Of a stretch of 64,000 bases of DNA, positions 33,253 through 42,188 are shown piece after piece; position 1 is the first letter of the stretch, and every line of letters starts with the position of its first letter. The stretch is from positions 1 to 64,000 of the forward strand of contig CAMJFC010000001.1 of NCBI GenBank assembly GCA_946404865.1, read 5' to 3'. The DNA comes from an uncultured Prevotellaceae bacterium (GTDB lineage Bacteria > Bacteroidota > Bacteroidia > Bacteroidales > Bacteroidaceae). The notes under the pieces were generated by a model that saw only the letters and a program-made list of their open reading frames with translations, ran no database searches and had not been told where the DNA came from. The translations under genes and the position numbers were made by a program.

Positions 33253-36200
33253 ATGAACAAGCAAATTCAAAGAATGTTTGTCTTTGTCGGTCTGCTCTTG
33301 GCGTGCCTGACATGGACAACAAAAGTGAATGCGGCTGACTTCAAGGATTTCAGTGTCATTGTCAATAATCAGGCAGGGACTCTACTGACATCTGAAGAAC
33401 AGGTCCAAGGCACCAGCGTCAGTTTTGGCGTGGCGGTGGCTGATAATGGCACTGTGAGCCGCGTGGAAGTCGACGATGCGTCGGCAGTTGCTACGGTCAG
33501 CGGAACGTATCACAGCGATCATGGCTGCACAGGCCTGAGCGTGGTGACGACTGTCTCTGGCCCGGTGAAAATCACTGTGGGACAGTGTACGTACAGTGGT
33601 AATACTATTACCGTGAAAAACGGTAGTGGAACCACAGTGGTAGAGGCCACCCCCGCTAAGGCATGCTGGAAGAACGACCACGCTAATGTGACTGAACTCA
33701 AATACACGGGTGGGGCTACAACACTCACCATCACGGGTATGGGTTACTGTCCGTATGTGGCTGTCGAAGCCATCGAGGCTACGGCTGTGGATGTGACCTA
33801 TTCACTGGGTGATGTGGAGTGCCAAGGCTCAATCTTGCCTGCAGGCGGACAATATGCCAAAGGCGATGCATACACGATCCCCGCGCAGAACTACACCTTA
33901 TATAAGGAAGGCTATACCCTGACAGGATGGAGCGATGGCAACAACACCTACAATGCCGGATCGAGCGTAACACTTACAGGTGACCTCACGCTTACCCCGG
34001 TATTCACACAGAATACCGTGAGTCTGGCCGACCGCAGTGAGGCTGTGACTGTGAAATGGAACTTCCGTCGCGACCAGGGTGCTCCCACAGTGCAGTGGCA
34101 AAACCAGACAGGCCTCGTATGGGTGGCACAGGCAGAAGTGAATGGCGAGACCATCGACGTGGCTCTGCCCTTCTCTACCAATCCTGGTAAGTTCAACAAT
34201 AGCAGTTGGAATGACTGGGCTCAACTGAACGAAGGAACCACCTTCGCCGTTCCCTCATGCAAGGGCGCTACCATCTCGATGGAGGCATTCAACATCATCA
34301 CTACCACCACCATCGACGGACAGAGCGACTACACCCAGGGCAAGACCATCAGCTACACTATCGGCGGCTCGGCCGAGACGGTGGATGTGGTCATCGGCGA
34401 CGGCACCTACTACCGCTACATCCAAGTGGTGCTGCCCGTGGTGCAGAGCCAGGGCGGTGCCTCGTTCGATAATGTGGCAGGCACTATCACTTGGGCGAAG
34501 AGTAATGAGACCGAAGGAACAGTCTCGACCGACATCCAAGAGGCCGTATCCTCCGCTTCAGGCTCTATGGGTAGCGACCTGACCCCGACGCCTAAGACCT
34601 ATCTTGGTACTGACATGATAGGTTATCAGCCAGGCACGGGCAATGCTGGTAATGTAGAAGGTGTCATGCTTGAATACCGTGTGAAAGCCAAGTCGGGCGT
34701 CACCTTTAAACCAACCAATGTGTCTTACTACGCAGTAAAAGACGGAACGGACAATGCTACCTATTCCTACAGCTATACCGTAGATGGTACGGAGAGCACG
34801 ATTACTACCGTCTCTAAAGATGATATTGTGCGCAACAATAATACAACGGGCACTCCTCCCATGCTGCATAGCCATGACTTGAGTATTGACGGCTGTTCAG
34901 AATTCAGCTTCAGAATCTATGTCTCCGGCTTCGGAAATACGAAGAAACTGGGTATTGGCAACGTCATCATCAGCGGTTCCTTCAACGGCACTGTTGCCGA
35001 TGTGGCTTCTTATGCCCTGACCGTGGCTGCAGCTCCTGCCGAGGGCGGTACGGTGACCGCTTATCCCGCTGCCGACGAATATGAGGAAGGCGAAGAGGTG
35101 ACTCTGACCGCCACCGAGAACTTCGGTTACGACTTCGTCAACTGGACCGATGCCGAGGGCAACGAGGTATCTACCAACGCGAAGTTCAAATACACCGTCA
35201 GCGCCGCCGCTGAGCTGACCGCCAACTTCACCGCCGTGGAGACCTACGAACTGGCACTGTCCGTGGACGGCACCAACGACTACATGGTGACCGTCGATCC
35301 CGCTCCCACCGTGGTGGATGGCAAGAACATGTACGAGGCTGGCACCACCGTGGTGCTGACCGCCAACCAATACGAGGGCTTAGTGACCTTCAACAACTGG
35401 AGCGACAGCGACACCAACTCTGAGAAGACCATCACCATGAGTGAGGATGTGGCGCTGACCGCCACCTATTCCGAGGCCGACATCATCGCCGGCTGGGACT
35501 TCTACAACGTAGGCAACAACGGGCGTAAGGCCGACTTCTACGGCGATGGCAACGACGCCGCTGCGCTCAGCCTGGTCAAAACCGAAGATGGTACCACCAG
35601 CGGATGGCTCGACAAATCGACCCTCAACCCCGGCAACAGCGGCTACGAGAGCTTCAAGGGCGCTGCTGTCAACTGGCGCACGGGTGCCTCCGAAGGCGAC
35701 GTGGGTAACTACCACTGGCAGACGAAAGTGAACGCCGAGGCCTTCACCGACATCAACGTGCAGTTCCAAATGCTCTACAACTTCAACGCCTACAAGACCT
35801 ACAACGTGGAGTGGTCAACAGACGGCGAGACATGGGAGAACGCAGGCTGCATCACCATGGAAGGCGCCAAGAATGTGGCTTCGTTCAACGCGACGCTGCC
35901 CGAAGAGGCCAACAACCAGGCTGAGCTCTACATCCGCATGATCGCCGACAAGACATCTGAAGTGGATGGTACGGCTTCTAAGAACGACGGCAACGCATTG
36001 GCTATGTTCTTCATCACAGGCACACCCAAACTCGTGAACGACGGCATCGCTCCCGTGCTCAAATCGACCGTGCCTGCCGAGGGTGCTGACAACGCTTCTG
36101 CCACCGGTAAGATCGTGCTCACCTTCGATGAGAAAGTGAAAGTGGCTGAGGGCGCTACCGCCACACTCGGCGGCGAGACACTGACGAACCCGACCGTGAG

Positions 36201-38130
36201 CGGCAAGACCGTGACCTTCGCTTACAAGGGTCTCGACTATGCCACCAACTATACCTTCGAACTGCCCGCCAACAGCGTGGCCGACCTGACCGACAACTAC
36301 ATGGACGAAGCCATCACCCTGTCGTTCACCACCATGGCTCGCCCGAGCGTGGAGAAGGGCCTCTACGACTTCATCGTGCCCGACGACGGTACCATCGTTG
36401 AGGCAATCACGGCTGCCGCTGCACGCAGCGACAAGAACGTGCGCTTCCGCATCTTCGTCAAGAACGGCGAATATACCATTCCGCTCTATGAGACCACGAA
36501 GACCTGCAACGAATACGAGGTAAATGAGTGTATCACCTTCATCAACAGCAGCAACATCTCGTTCATTGGCGAGAGCCGCGACGGTGTGGTCATCACCAAC
36601 GCCATACCGGCCGACGCTACCTTCGAAGGTAAGTACGGTACTACCAGCAAGTATGATGGTATCGGCAACAGCGATGTGTTCCAGATCGGAAGCAGCGTGT
36701 CGGGCCTCTACTGGCAAGACCTCACCGTATCTACCGGCATGGAGGATGCGCGCGGACGCGACATCGCCATCCAAGACAAGGGTACGAAGAATATCTACAA
36801 GAACGTGAAACTGCACGGCTATCAGGACACTTGGGACTCTAACAACGACAACGGTCTCTATTACTTCGAGGGCGGTATCGTGCGCGGACGCACTGACTTC
36901 CTCTGCGGTAAGGGCGACATCTTCTTCAATGGCGTGGAACTGCAACAGATTGCCGGCGGTTATGCCGCTGTGCCTTCTAAGCCCGCCAACATCGGATGGG
37001 TGTTCAAAGACTGCGTCATCAATGGCGACGGCAGTGGCGTCGACGGCAACTACACCCTCGGTCGTCCTTGGGGCAGTGGCACGCCCGTGGCTGTCTTCAT
37101 CGACACGAAGATGAACGTGGTGCCCTCGGCCATCGGCTGGAGCGAGATGAGCGGCGGATGGCCCGCACGCTTCGCCGAGTATAACTCGACCACCGCTTCC
37201 GGCACGGTCATCGACCTCTCTGGACGTAAGACCACATTCGGCGACGGACACACGAACAATCCCGAACTCACTGCCGAGGAGGCTGCCGCTTACAGCGATA
37301 TGAGCGCGATGTACGGCGACTGGATGCCCACGCTCTATACTGAGCAGGCTCCCGTGCCCACCGACGTGATGATCACAGGCAACGTGCTCTCATGGACGGG
37401 CAGCGAATACGCTCTGCTCTATGCCATCTGCAAGGACGGCAGCGTCATCGCCTTCACCACCGACGAGACCTATACCGTCACAGACATGGATGCTGAATAC
37501 ACCATCCGTGCCGCCAATGAGATGGGTGGTCTGAGCGAACAGTCGGAGGCTGCCATTGTGGCTCCCGCTACCGTGACGGTGACCATCACAAGTGCCGGTG
37601 CCGCTTCGTTCAGCAGCATCTATCCGCTCGACTTCACCAACTCTGAAGTGAGGGCTTATGTCATCACTGGCAAGGAAGGTACTACATTCATCAAGCAAAT
37701 GGTGGAAATGGTTCCTGGAAATACCGGCCTGGTCGTGTTTGCTCCAGAGGGTGAATACGAGGTGCCTGTGGCTACAACCGCTGCTGAGCCTGTAGAAAAC
37801 AACTGGCTCGTGGCCACCTCTACGGGTGAATACACGGTGACTGAAGCTGACTATGGCTATATCTATGGCTTCTTCAAGTCGGCTAAGACGGGTGCCATCG
37901 GTTTCCAGAAGAAGAAGGCTGGATGGACCTGCGGCGAGAACAAGGCATACTTGCGCACTGATACGGCTAACGGTGCCGATGAGTATATGTGGGTGGTTGA
38001 TGGTATCAACACCATCAATGCCGACGGCATGCTGAACAATCAACCTGTCTATAACCTCAACGGACAGCGTGTGAACCACAACTATAAGGGTGTGGTCATC
38101 TCCGGTGGACAGAAACAGGTGAACAAATAA
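33253..38130 (+). CDS. Large multi-domain secreted pectinesterase
   Basis: A 1625-residue surface protein. The start MNKQIQRMFVFVGLLL gives a clean signal peptide and lies after the promoter. Modules in order (approximate residues): N-terminal beta region; Flg_new/InlB-like repeat (179-252); beta-rich middle (259-580); two divergent InlB-type repeats (580-662, 665-740) with FVNWTDAEG and FNNWSDSD; a CBM-like module (744-928); an SbsA-type Ig domain (930-1031); the pectin methylesterase beta-helix (1035-1330) with LHGYQDTWDS, GRTDFLCGKGDIFF and LGRPWGSG, which hold the expected Gln, Asp and Arg of the active site; a fibronectin-like part; and a tail PVYNLNGQRVNHNYKGVVIS of type IX cargo. It removes methyl esters from homogalacturonan. 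Confidence 0.88.
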   Translation: MNKQIQRMFVFVGLLLACLTWTTKVNAADFKDFSVIVNNQAGTLLTSEEQVQGTSVSFGVAVADNGTVSRVEVDDASAVATVSGTYHSDHGCTGLSVVTTVSGPVKITVGQCTYSGNTITVKNGSGTTVVEATPAKACWKNDHANVTELKYTGGATTLTITGMGYCPYVAVEAIEATAVDVTYSLGDVECQGSILPAGGQYAKGDAYTIPAQNYTLYKEGYTLTGWSDGNNTYNAGSSVTLTGDLTLTPVFTQNTVSLADRSEAVTVKWNFRRDQGAPTVQWQNQTGLVWVAQAEVNGETIDVALPFSTNPGKFNNSSWNDWAQLNEGTTFAVPSCKGATISMEAFNIITTTTIDGQSDYTQGKTISYTIGGSAETVDVVIGDGTYYRYIQVVLPVVQSQGGASFDNVAGTITWAKSNETEGTVSTDIQEAVSSASGSMGSDLTPTPKTYLGTDMIGYQPGTGNAGNVEGVMLEYRVKAKSGVTFKPTNVSYYAVKDGTDNATYSYSYTVDGTESTITTVSKDDIVRNNNTTGTPPMLHSHDLSIDGCSEFSFRIYVSGFGNTKKLGIGNVIISGSFNGTVADVASYALTVAAAPAEGGTVTAYPAADEYEEGEEVTLTATENFGYDFVNWTDAEGNEVSTNAKFKYTVSAAAELTANFTAVETYELALSVDGTNDYMVTVDPAPTVVDGKNMYEAGTTVVLTANQYEGLVTFNNWSDSDTNSEKTITMSEDVALTATYSEADIIAGWDFYNVGNNGRKADFYGDGNDAAALSLVKTEDGTTSGWLDKSTLNPGNSGYESFKGAAVNWRTGASEGDVGNYHWQTKVNAEAFTDINVQFQMLYNFNAYKTYNVEWSTDGETWENAGCITMEGAKNVASFNATLPEEANNQAELYIRMIADKTSEVDGTASKNDGNALAMFFITGTPKLVNDGIAPVLKSTVPAEGADNASATGKIVLTFDEKVKVAEGATATLGGETLTNPTVSGKTVTFAYKGLDYATNYTFELPANSVADLTDNYMDEAITLSFTTMARPSVEKGLYDFIVPDDGTIVEAITAAAARSDKNVRFRIFVKNGEYTIPLYETTKTCNEYEVNECITFINSSNISFIGESRDGVVITNAIPADATFEGKYGTTSKYDGIGNSDVFQIGSSVSGLYWQDLTVSTGMEDARGRDIAIQDKGTKNIYKNVKLHGYQDTWDSNNDNGLYYFEGGIVRGRTDFLCGKGDIFFNGVELQQIAGGYAAVPSKPANIGWVFKDCVINGDGSGVDGNYTLGRPWGSGTPVAVFIDTKMNVVPSAIGWSEMSGGWPARFAEYNSTTASGTVIDLSGRKTTFGDGHTNNPELTAEEAAAYSDMSAMYGDWMPTLYTEQAPVPTDVMITGNVLSWTGSEYALLYAICKDGSVIAFTTDETYTVTDMDAEYTIRAANEMGGLSEQSEAAIVAPATVTVTITSAGAASFSSIYPLDFTNSEVRAYVITGKEGTTFIKQMVEMVPGNTGLVVFAPEGEYEVPVATTAAEPVENNWLVATSTGEYTVTEADYGYIYGFFKSAKTGAIGFQKKKAGWTCGENKAYLRTDTANGADEYMWVVDGINTINADGMLNNQPVYNLNGQRVNHNYKGVVISGGQKQVNK

Positions 38131-38172
38131 TAAGCCTCACCCCCAACCCCTCTCCGACGGGAGAGGGGCGTA
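38131..38172. repeat. AAGCCTCACCCCCA element after the pectinesterase stop
   Basis: Starts at the stop codon: AAGCCTCACCCCCA, then CCCCTCTCC-GAC-GGGAGAGGGG. It matches in sequence and gene-relative orientation the element after DUF1846 (23125-23163). Confidence 0.8.
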
Positions 38173-38182
38173 GATACCAAAA

Positions 38183-38227
38183 CGACACCCCCGCTGCTCA
38201 ATGGAGTAGCGGGGGTGTCGCTTTTTT
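38183..38227 (+). terminator. Intrinsic terminator of the pectinesterase gene
   Basis: CGACACCCCCGCT pairs with AGCGGGGGTGTCG across a 12-nt loop, followed by CTTTTTT. Confidence 0.95.
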
Positions 38228-38245
38228 CTATAAATAGTATCTATC

Positions 38246-40450
38246 CTATCTGATAAACAACAGCTCGCGGTATTTGGGCAGCGGCCAGAGCTCATCGCTC
38301 ACAATGAGTTCCAACTTGTCAATCTGATAACGTATCTCTTCCATCTTGGGAGCCACGGTGTCGTGGTAGGCGATGGCTTTCTCGCGCTCGGAGACAATCT
38401 TATTGGCCACCTTGCGGGCTGCCACCAGATCTTCCACCATGCACTCAATCGCACTCGTGCGCTCGGCTATCTCTTCGATGAGTTTGATGTTGCGCGCGGA
38501 CAACTGACGGGCTTTCTCCGTTGAGAAGAAGGCCGACGAGAAGATATCTTTCATCCCTTGTACATTATCAATCAACTCGCTTTGGTAGCGCGTGGCCACT
38601 GGGATGATATGGTTCATCGAGAGGTCACCTAAAACGCGGGCCTCAATCTGTATCTTCTTCGTATAGGTCTCCCATTTCACCTCGTTACGGGCAGCCAGTT
38701 CTTTGCGGTTCATCACGTTCTGACTCTCAAACATACGGATGGTGTCATTGTCAAGATAGCGGTCGAAGACGATAGGACAACTCTTCTCCACGTCTAATCC
38801 GCGGCGTGTGGCTTCCTCCACCCATTCATCGCTGTAACCGTTGCCGTCGAAATGAATGGGTTTGCAGGTCTTGATGTCTTCGCGTACCACATCGATGATG
38901 GCACTCGTCTGGTCTTGCCCGGAAGCAATCAACGCATCAACCCTGCGTTTGAAATCGGTCAACGCCTCGGCCACGGCGGTGTTCAGTGCTATCATGGCAC
39001 TGGCACAGTTGGCTTCCGACCCCACGGCGCGGAACTCAAAGCGGTTGCCCGTGAAAGCGAAAGGAGAGGTGCGGTTGCGGTCGGTATTGTCGATGAGCAG
39101 TTCGGGTATCTCGGGAATGTCAAGCTCCATCTTCTGCTTGCCTGCGATGGTGAACAGGTCGTCTTTGTCGGCCTTTTCAATGTGTTCGAGCAACTCCGAC
39201 ACTTGTTTGCCGAGGAAAGAGGAGATGATGGCTGGAGGTGCTTCGTTGGCGCCTAAGCGGTGAGCGTTGGTGGCACTCATGATACTGGCTTTCAACAGTC
39301 CGTTGTGGCGGTAAACGCCCATCAGCGTCTCGACCACGAAGGTCACGAAACGCAGGTTCTGTTCCGAGGTCTTGCCCGGAGCGTGGAGCAGCACGCCGGT
39401 GTCGGTGGCCAGACTCCAGTTGTTGTGTTTGCCCGAGCCGTTGATGCCGGCGAAAGGCTTTTCGTGGAGCAACACACGGAAACTGTGTTTGCGGGCCACT
39501 TTCTTCATCAGACTCATCAGCAGCATATTGTGGTCGATGGCTAAGTTGGTCTCCTCGAAGATGGGAGCCAACTCAAACTGGTTGGGAGCCACCTCGTTGT
39601 GACGTGTCTTCACGGGGATGCCTAACTCCAGCGCCTGCACCTCCAAGTCTTTCATGAAAGCCTGCACGCGGTCAGGGATGATGCCGAAATAGTGGTCATC
39701 CATCTGCTGGTTCTTGGCCGAGTCGTGTCCCATCAACGTGCGACCGGTGAGCAACAGGTCAGGACGGGCGGAGTAGAGGTCCTCATCCACAAGAAAATAT
39801 TCTTGTTCCCATCCTAAGTTGGTAATCACTTTCTTCACCTGCGGGTCAAAGTAGCGGGCTACGGCAGCAGCCGCCTCGCTCACTGCACGCAAGGCTCGTT
39901 TCAGCGGTGCCTTATAGTCGAGGGCCTCGCCTGTGAACGAGATGAAAATGGTGGGGATACAAAGCGTGTCGTCGATGATGAAGACAGGCGACGTGGGGTC
40001 CCATGCCGAGTAGCCGCGGGCCTCAAAGGTGGCACGGATGCCGCCAGAGGGGAAAGAGGAGGCGTCAGGCTCTTGTTGCACGAGCAACTTGCCGCTGAAC
40101 TCTTCAAGCATGCCGCCCTTGCCGTCGTGCTCGATGAAGGCGTCGTGCTTTTCGGCGGTGCCCTCAGTCAGGGGTTGGAACCAATGGGTGTAGTGGGTCA
40201 CACCTTGTTCTTCGGCCCATTGCTTCATGCCTTTGGCCACAGCATCGGCGATGGAGCGGTCGAGCGGCGCACCGTTGTCTATCACGTCAATCATCTGTTC
40301 ATAGACATCGCGTTGCAGATACTTAAACATCTTGGAACGGGTGAACACATACTTGGCGAAATACTCCGACGGGCGCTCCGTAGGCATGGTTACCTCCAAC
40401 GGTTTCTTGGCAAACGCCTTTTCTACGACTTGAAATCTTAGGTTCGACAT
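38246..40450 (-). CDS. glnN: Glutamine synthetase type III
   Basis: GSIII makes glutamine from glutamate, ammonia and ATP and is the main form in Bacteroidales. The 734-residue length is right for type III (types I and II are 350-470). Visible motifs include MPTERPSEYFAKYVFTRSKM at the N-terminus, GIRATFEARGYSAWDPTSP, GWEQEYFLVDEDL, HNEVAPNQFELAPIFEE and FAGINGSGKHNNWSL, which hold ATP, metal and glutamate ligands. The convergent pectinesterase ends 116 bp away. The leader of about 140 nt is packed with TGTTGA-type repeat DNA. Confidence 0.96.
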   Translation of the reverse strand: MSNLRFQVVEKAFAKKPLEVTMPTERPSEYFAKYVFTRSKMFKYLQRDVYEQMIDVIDNGAPLDRSIADAVAKGMKQWAEEQGVTHYTHWFQPLTEGTAEKHDAFIEHDGKGGMLEEFSGKLLVQQEPDASSFPSGGIRATFEARGYSAWDPTSPVFIIDDTLCIPTIFISFTGEALDYKAPLKRALRAVSEAAAAVARYFDPQVKKVITNLGWEQEYFLVDEDLYSARPDLLLTGRTLMGHDSAKNQQMDDHYFGIIPDRVQAFMKDLEVQALELGIPVKTRHNEVAPNQFELAPIFEETNLAIDHNMLLMSLMKKVARKHSFRVLLHEKPFAGINGSGKHNNWSLATDTGVLLHAPGKTSEQNLRFVTFVVETLMGVYRHNGLLKASIMSATNAHRLGANEAPPAIISSFLGKQVSELLEHIEKADKDDLFTIAGKQKMELDIPEIPELLIDNTDRNRTSPFAFTGNRFEFRAVGSEANCASAMIALNTAVAEALTDFKRRVDALIASGQDQTSAIIDVVREDIKTCKPIHFDGNGYSDEWVEEATRRGLDVEKSCPIVFDRYLDNDTIRMFESQNVMNRKELAARNEVKWETYTKKIQIEARVLGDLSMNHIIPVATRYQSELIDNVQGMKDIFSSAFFSTEKARQLSARNIKLIEEIAERTSAIECMVEDLVAARKVANKIVSEREKAIAYHDTVAPKMEEIRYQIDKLELIVSDELWPLPKYRELLFIR

Positions 40451-40760
40451 GGGAGTTGAGAGTGTTGATTATTGAGTGTTGAATGATGAGTGTTGACGGG
40501 TTGTTGAGGTCTATGACCGAAAAATAATAATGAGTTGTCGCTGGCGCGATGATGGAATGATGAATTGTAAACCTTCTTCATTTTTCGCTGCAAAGGTAGT
40601 GCAAGTTGAGCGAAGTACAAAATGAAAGACTGTGTTTTTCTTTTTTTATTCCGAAACACTACTCCCATCATGAACATTCGTCATTCAACAATCGCCGAAG
40701 GCGACAATTTTTCGGACAGAGTCCTCAACAATTCGTCAACATTCAACATTCAAAACTCAA
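40451..40760. repeat. Inverted TGTTGA / TCAACA arrays spanning the glnN-dapL gap
   Basis: Near glnN the plus strand reads GTTGA units (40455-40545); near dapL it reads TCAACATTCAA units (40678-40770), so the two sides are inverted copies. TCGC...GCGA mini-palindromes occur at about 40530 and 40690. The 299-bp gap holds one promoter and no gene. Confidence 0.85.
40591..40598 (-). promoter_or_regulatory. -7 box TACCTTTG of glnN
   Basis: An exact TAnnTTTG match on the minus strand about 140 bp before the glnN ATG. Confidence 0.7.
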
Positions 40761-41979
40761 CATTCAAAATTCTCTCAACCGCTTCTTCGCAGTCGGCGCG
40801 GTTGCCAAAGGCGGTGAGGCGCACATAACCCTCACCCGAAGGACCAAATCCCACTCCTGGCGTACAGACCACCGACGCGCTGTAGAGCAATTGCTCAAAG
40901 AAACGCCACGAGGGGGTGTCGCCGGGCGTCTTCACCCATAGATATGGGGCGTTCTCACCACCATACACGCGCAACCCCGTGCTCTTGAGTTTGTCGAGCA
41001 TCAAATGGGCGTTGCCCATATAGTAATCGATGACCGCTTGCACCTGTTCCGCTCCCTCGGATGTGTAGATGGCTGCCGCGGCACGCTGACTGATATAACT
41101 CGCGCCATTGAACTTCGTGCATTGTCGTCTGTTCCATAAGGGATTGAGCGCCACTCGCTCGCCGTTCACGTTGGTCACCGTCAGTTCCTTCGGTATCACC
41201 GTATAACCGCAGCGCACACCTGTGAATCCCGCCGTTTTAGAATAGCTGCGGAACTCGATGGCCACTTTTCGTGCCCCACGAATCTCATAGATAGAGTGGG
41301 GAATGGCGGGGTCTTGAATATAACGTTCGTAAGCCGCATCAAAGAGAATGAGTGTATCGTTGTGGATGGCATAATTCACCCATCGCCGCAGTTCTTCCTT
41401 GGTGAGCACCATACCGGTGGGATTGTTGGGGTAGCAGAGGTAGATGATATCAACACGGTGCTTGGGAATCTGTGGGGTAAATCCGTTTGCGGTGTTACAA
41501 CTGAGGTAGGTGACACGGCTCCAACGTCCGTTGACACATTCGCCCGCTCTGCCGTTCATCACGTTGGCGTCGATATATACGGGGTAGATGGGGTCGGTCA
41601 CCGCCATGCTGTTATCCCACCGCAGCAGTTCGCCGATATTGCCGGTGTCGCTTTTGGCTCCGTCGTTGATAAAAATCTCTCCGGGGTCCAGATGGATGCC
41701 CCGTTGCAGGAAGTCGTTTCTGACAATGGCCTCCCGCAAGAAGTCGTATCCCTGTTCCGGGCCGTAACCATGAAAGGTGTCGGGATGTGCCATCTCATTC
41801 ACGGCCTGGTGCATGGCTTCAATCACTGCCGGGCAAAGCGGTTGCGTCACATCGCCGATGCCGAGACTGATGACACGCTCTTTGGGGTGTGTCACTTTAT
41901 AGGCATTGACTTTTTTGGCAATGTCGGCAAAGAGATAATTGTCCGACAATTTGAGAAAATGTTCGTTGATGAGTGGCAT
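40750..41979 (-). CDS. dapL: LL-diaminopimelate aminotransferase
   Basis: DapL converts tetrahydrodipicolinate to LL-diaminopimelate with glutamate in one step, for lysine and peptidoglycan. The 409-residue protein starts MPLINEHFLKLSDNYLF, standard for DapL, and shows ISLGIGDVTQPL, FINDGAKSDTGNI, YLCYPNNPTGMVL, FDAAYERYI and the PLP lysine in RSYSKTAGFTGVRCGY. An upstream in-frame ATG would lie on the promoter side and is less likely. Homology ends near ADCEEAVERI; the last residues, LNVEF, come from the heptamer repeat that also provides the TGA. Confidence 0.95.
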   Translation of the reverse strand: MPLINEHFLKLSDNYLFADIAKKVNAYKVTHPKERVISLGIGDVTQPLCPAVIEAMHQAVNEMAHPDTFHGYGPEQGYDFLREAIVRNDFLQRGIHLDPGEIFINDGAKSDTGNIGELLRWDNSMAVTDPIYPVYIDANVMNGRAGECVNGRWSRVTYLSCNTANGFTPQIPKHRVDIIYLCYPNNPTGMVLTKEELRRWVNYAIHNDTLILFDAAYERYIQDPAIPHSIYEIRGARKVAIEFRSYSKTAGFTGVRCGYTVIPKELTVTNVNGERVALNPLWNRRQCTKFNGASYISQRAAAAIYTSEGAEQVQAVIDYYMGNAHLMLDKLKSTGLRVYGGENAPYLWVKTPGDTPSWRFFEQLLYSASVVCTPGVGFGPSGEGYVRLTAFGNRADCEEAVERILNVEF

Positions 41980-41997
41980 ATTTCTTGAATGTTTCTG

Positions 41998-42005
41998 CAA
42001 AGATA
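41998..42005 (-). promoter_or_regulatory. -7 box TATCTTTG of dapL
   Basis: An exact TAnnTTTG match on the minus strand, 19 bp before the ATG, giving a leader of only about 12 nt. Confidence 0.75.
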
Positions 42006-42109
42006 CGACATTTTGCCATATAATTGCAAATAATTGTCGCGTTTTATTTTAAAATTTGAAAAATTTCTTTCAATTTGATTTGTATTTATTGGAAATGATG
42101 CCGATTTGT

Positions 42110-42152
42110 AAATAATAAAAGGCGGAATGCACATCACGTGTCATTCCGCCTT
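42110..42152 (-). terminator. Intrinsic terminator of the dxr-rseP operon
   Basis: AAGGCGGAATG pairs with CATTCCGCCTT around a 12-nt loop; on the minus strand it is followed by TTATTATTT. It ends the tsaB-to-rseP unit before dapL. Confidence 0.85.
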
Positions 42153-42188
42153 GACGGTGTAATTGTCATGCCTTTTCAGGGAGATGTA

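Noticed and set aside
35815..37251. A 478-codon minus-strand open frame
   Set aside because: Complement of the pectinesterase catalytic region; no domain, no start context or promoter.
33253..38130. Pectinesterase as a fusion artefact of several genes
   Set aside because: One uninterrupted frame with signal peptide at one end and sorting tail at the other; the modular order is usual for Prevotella surface enzymes.
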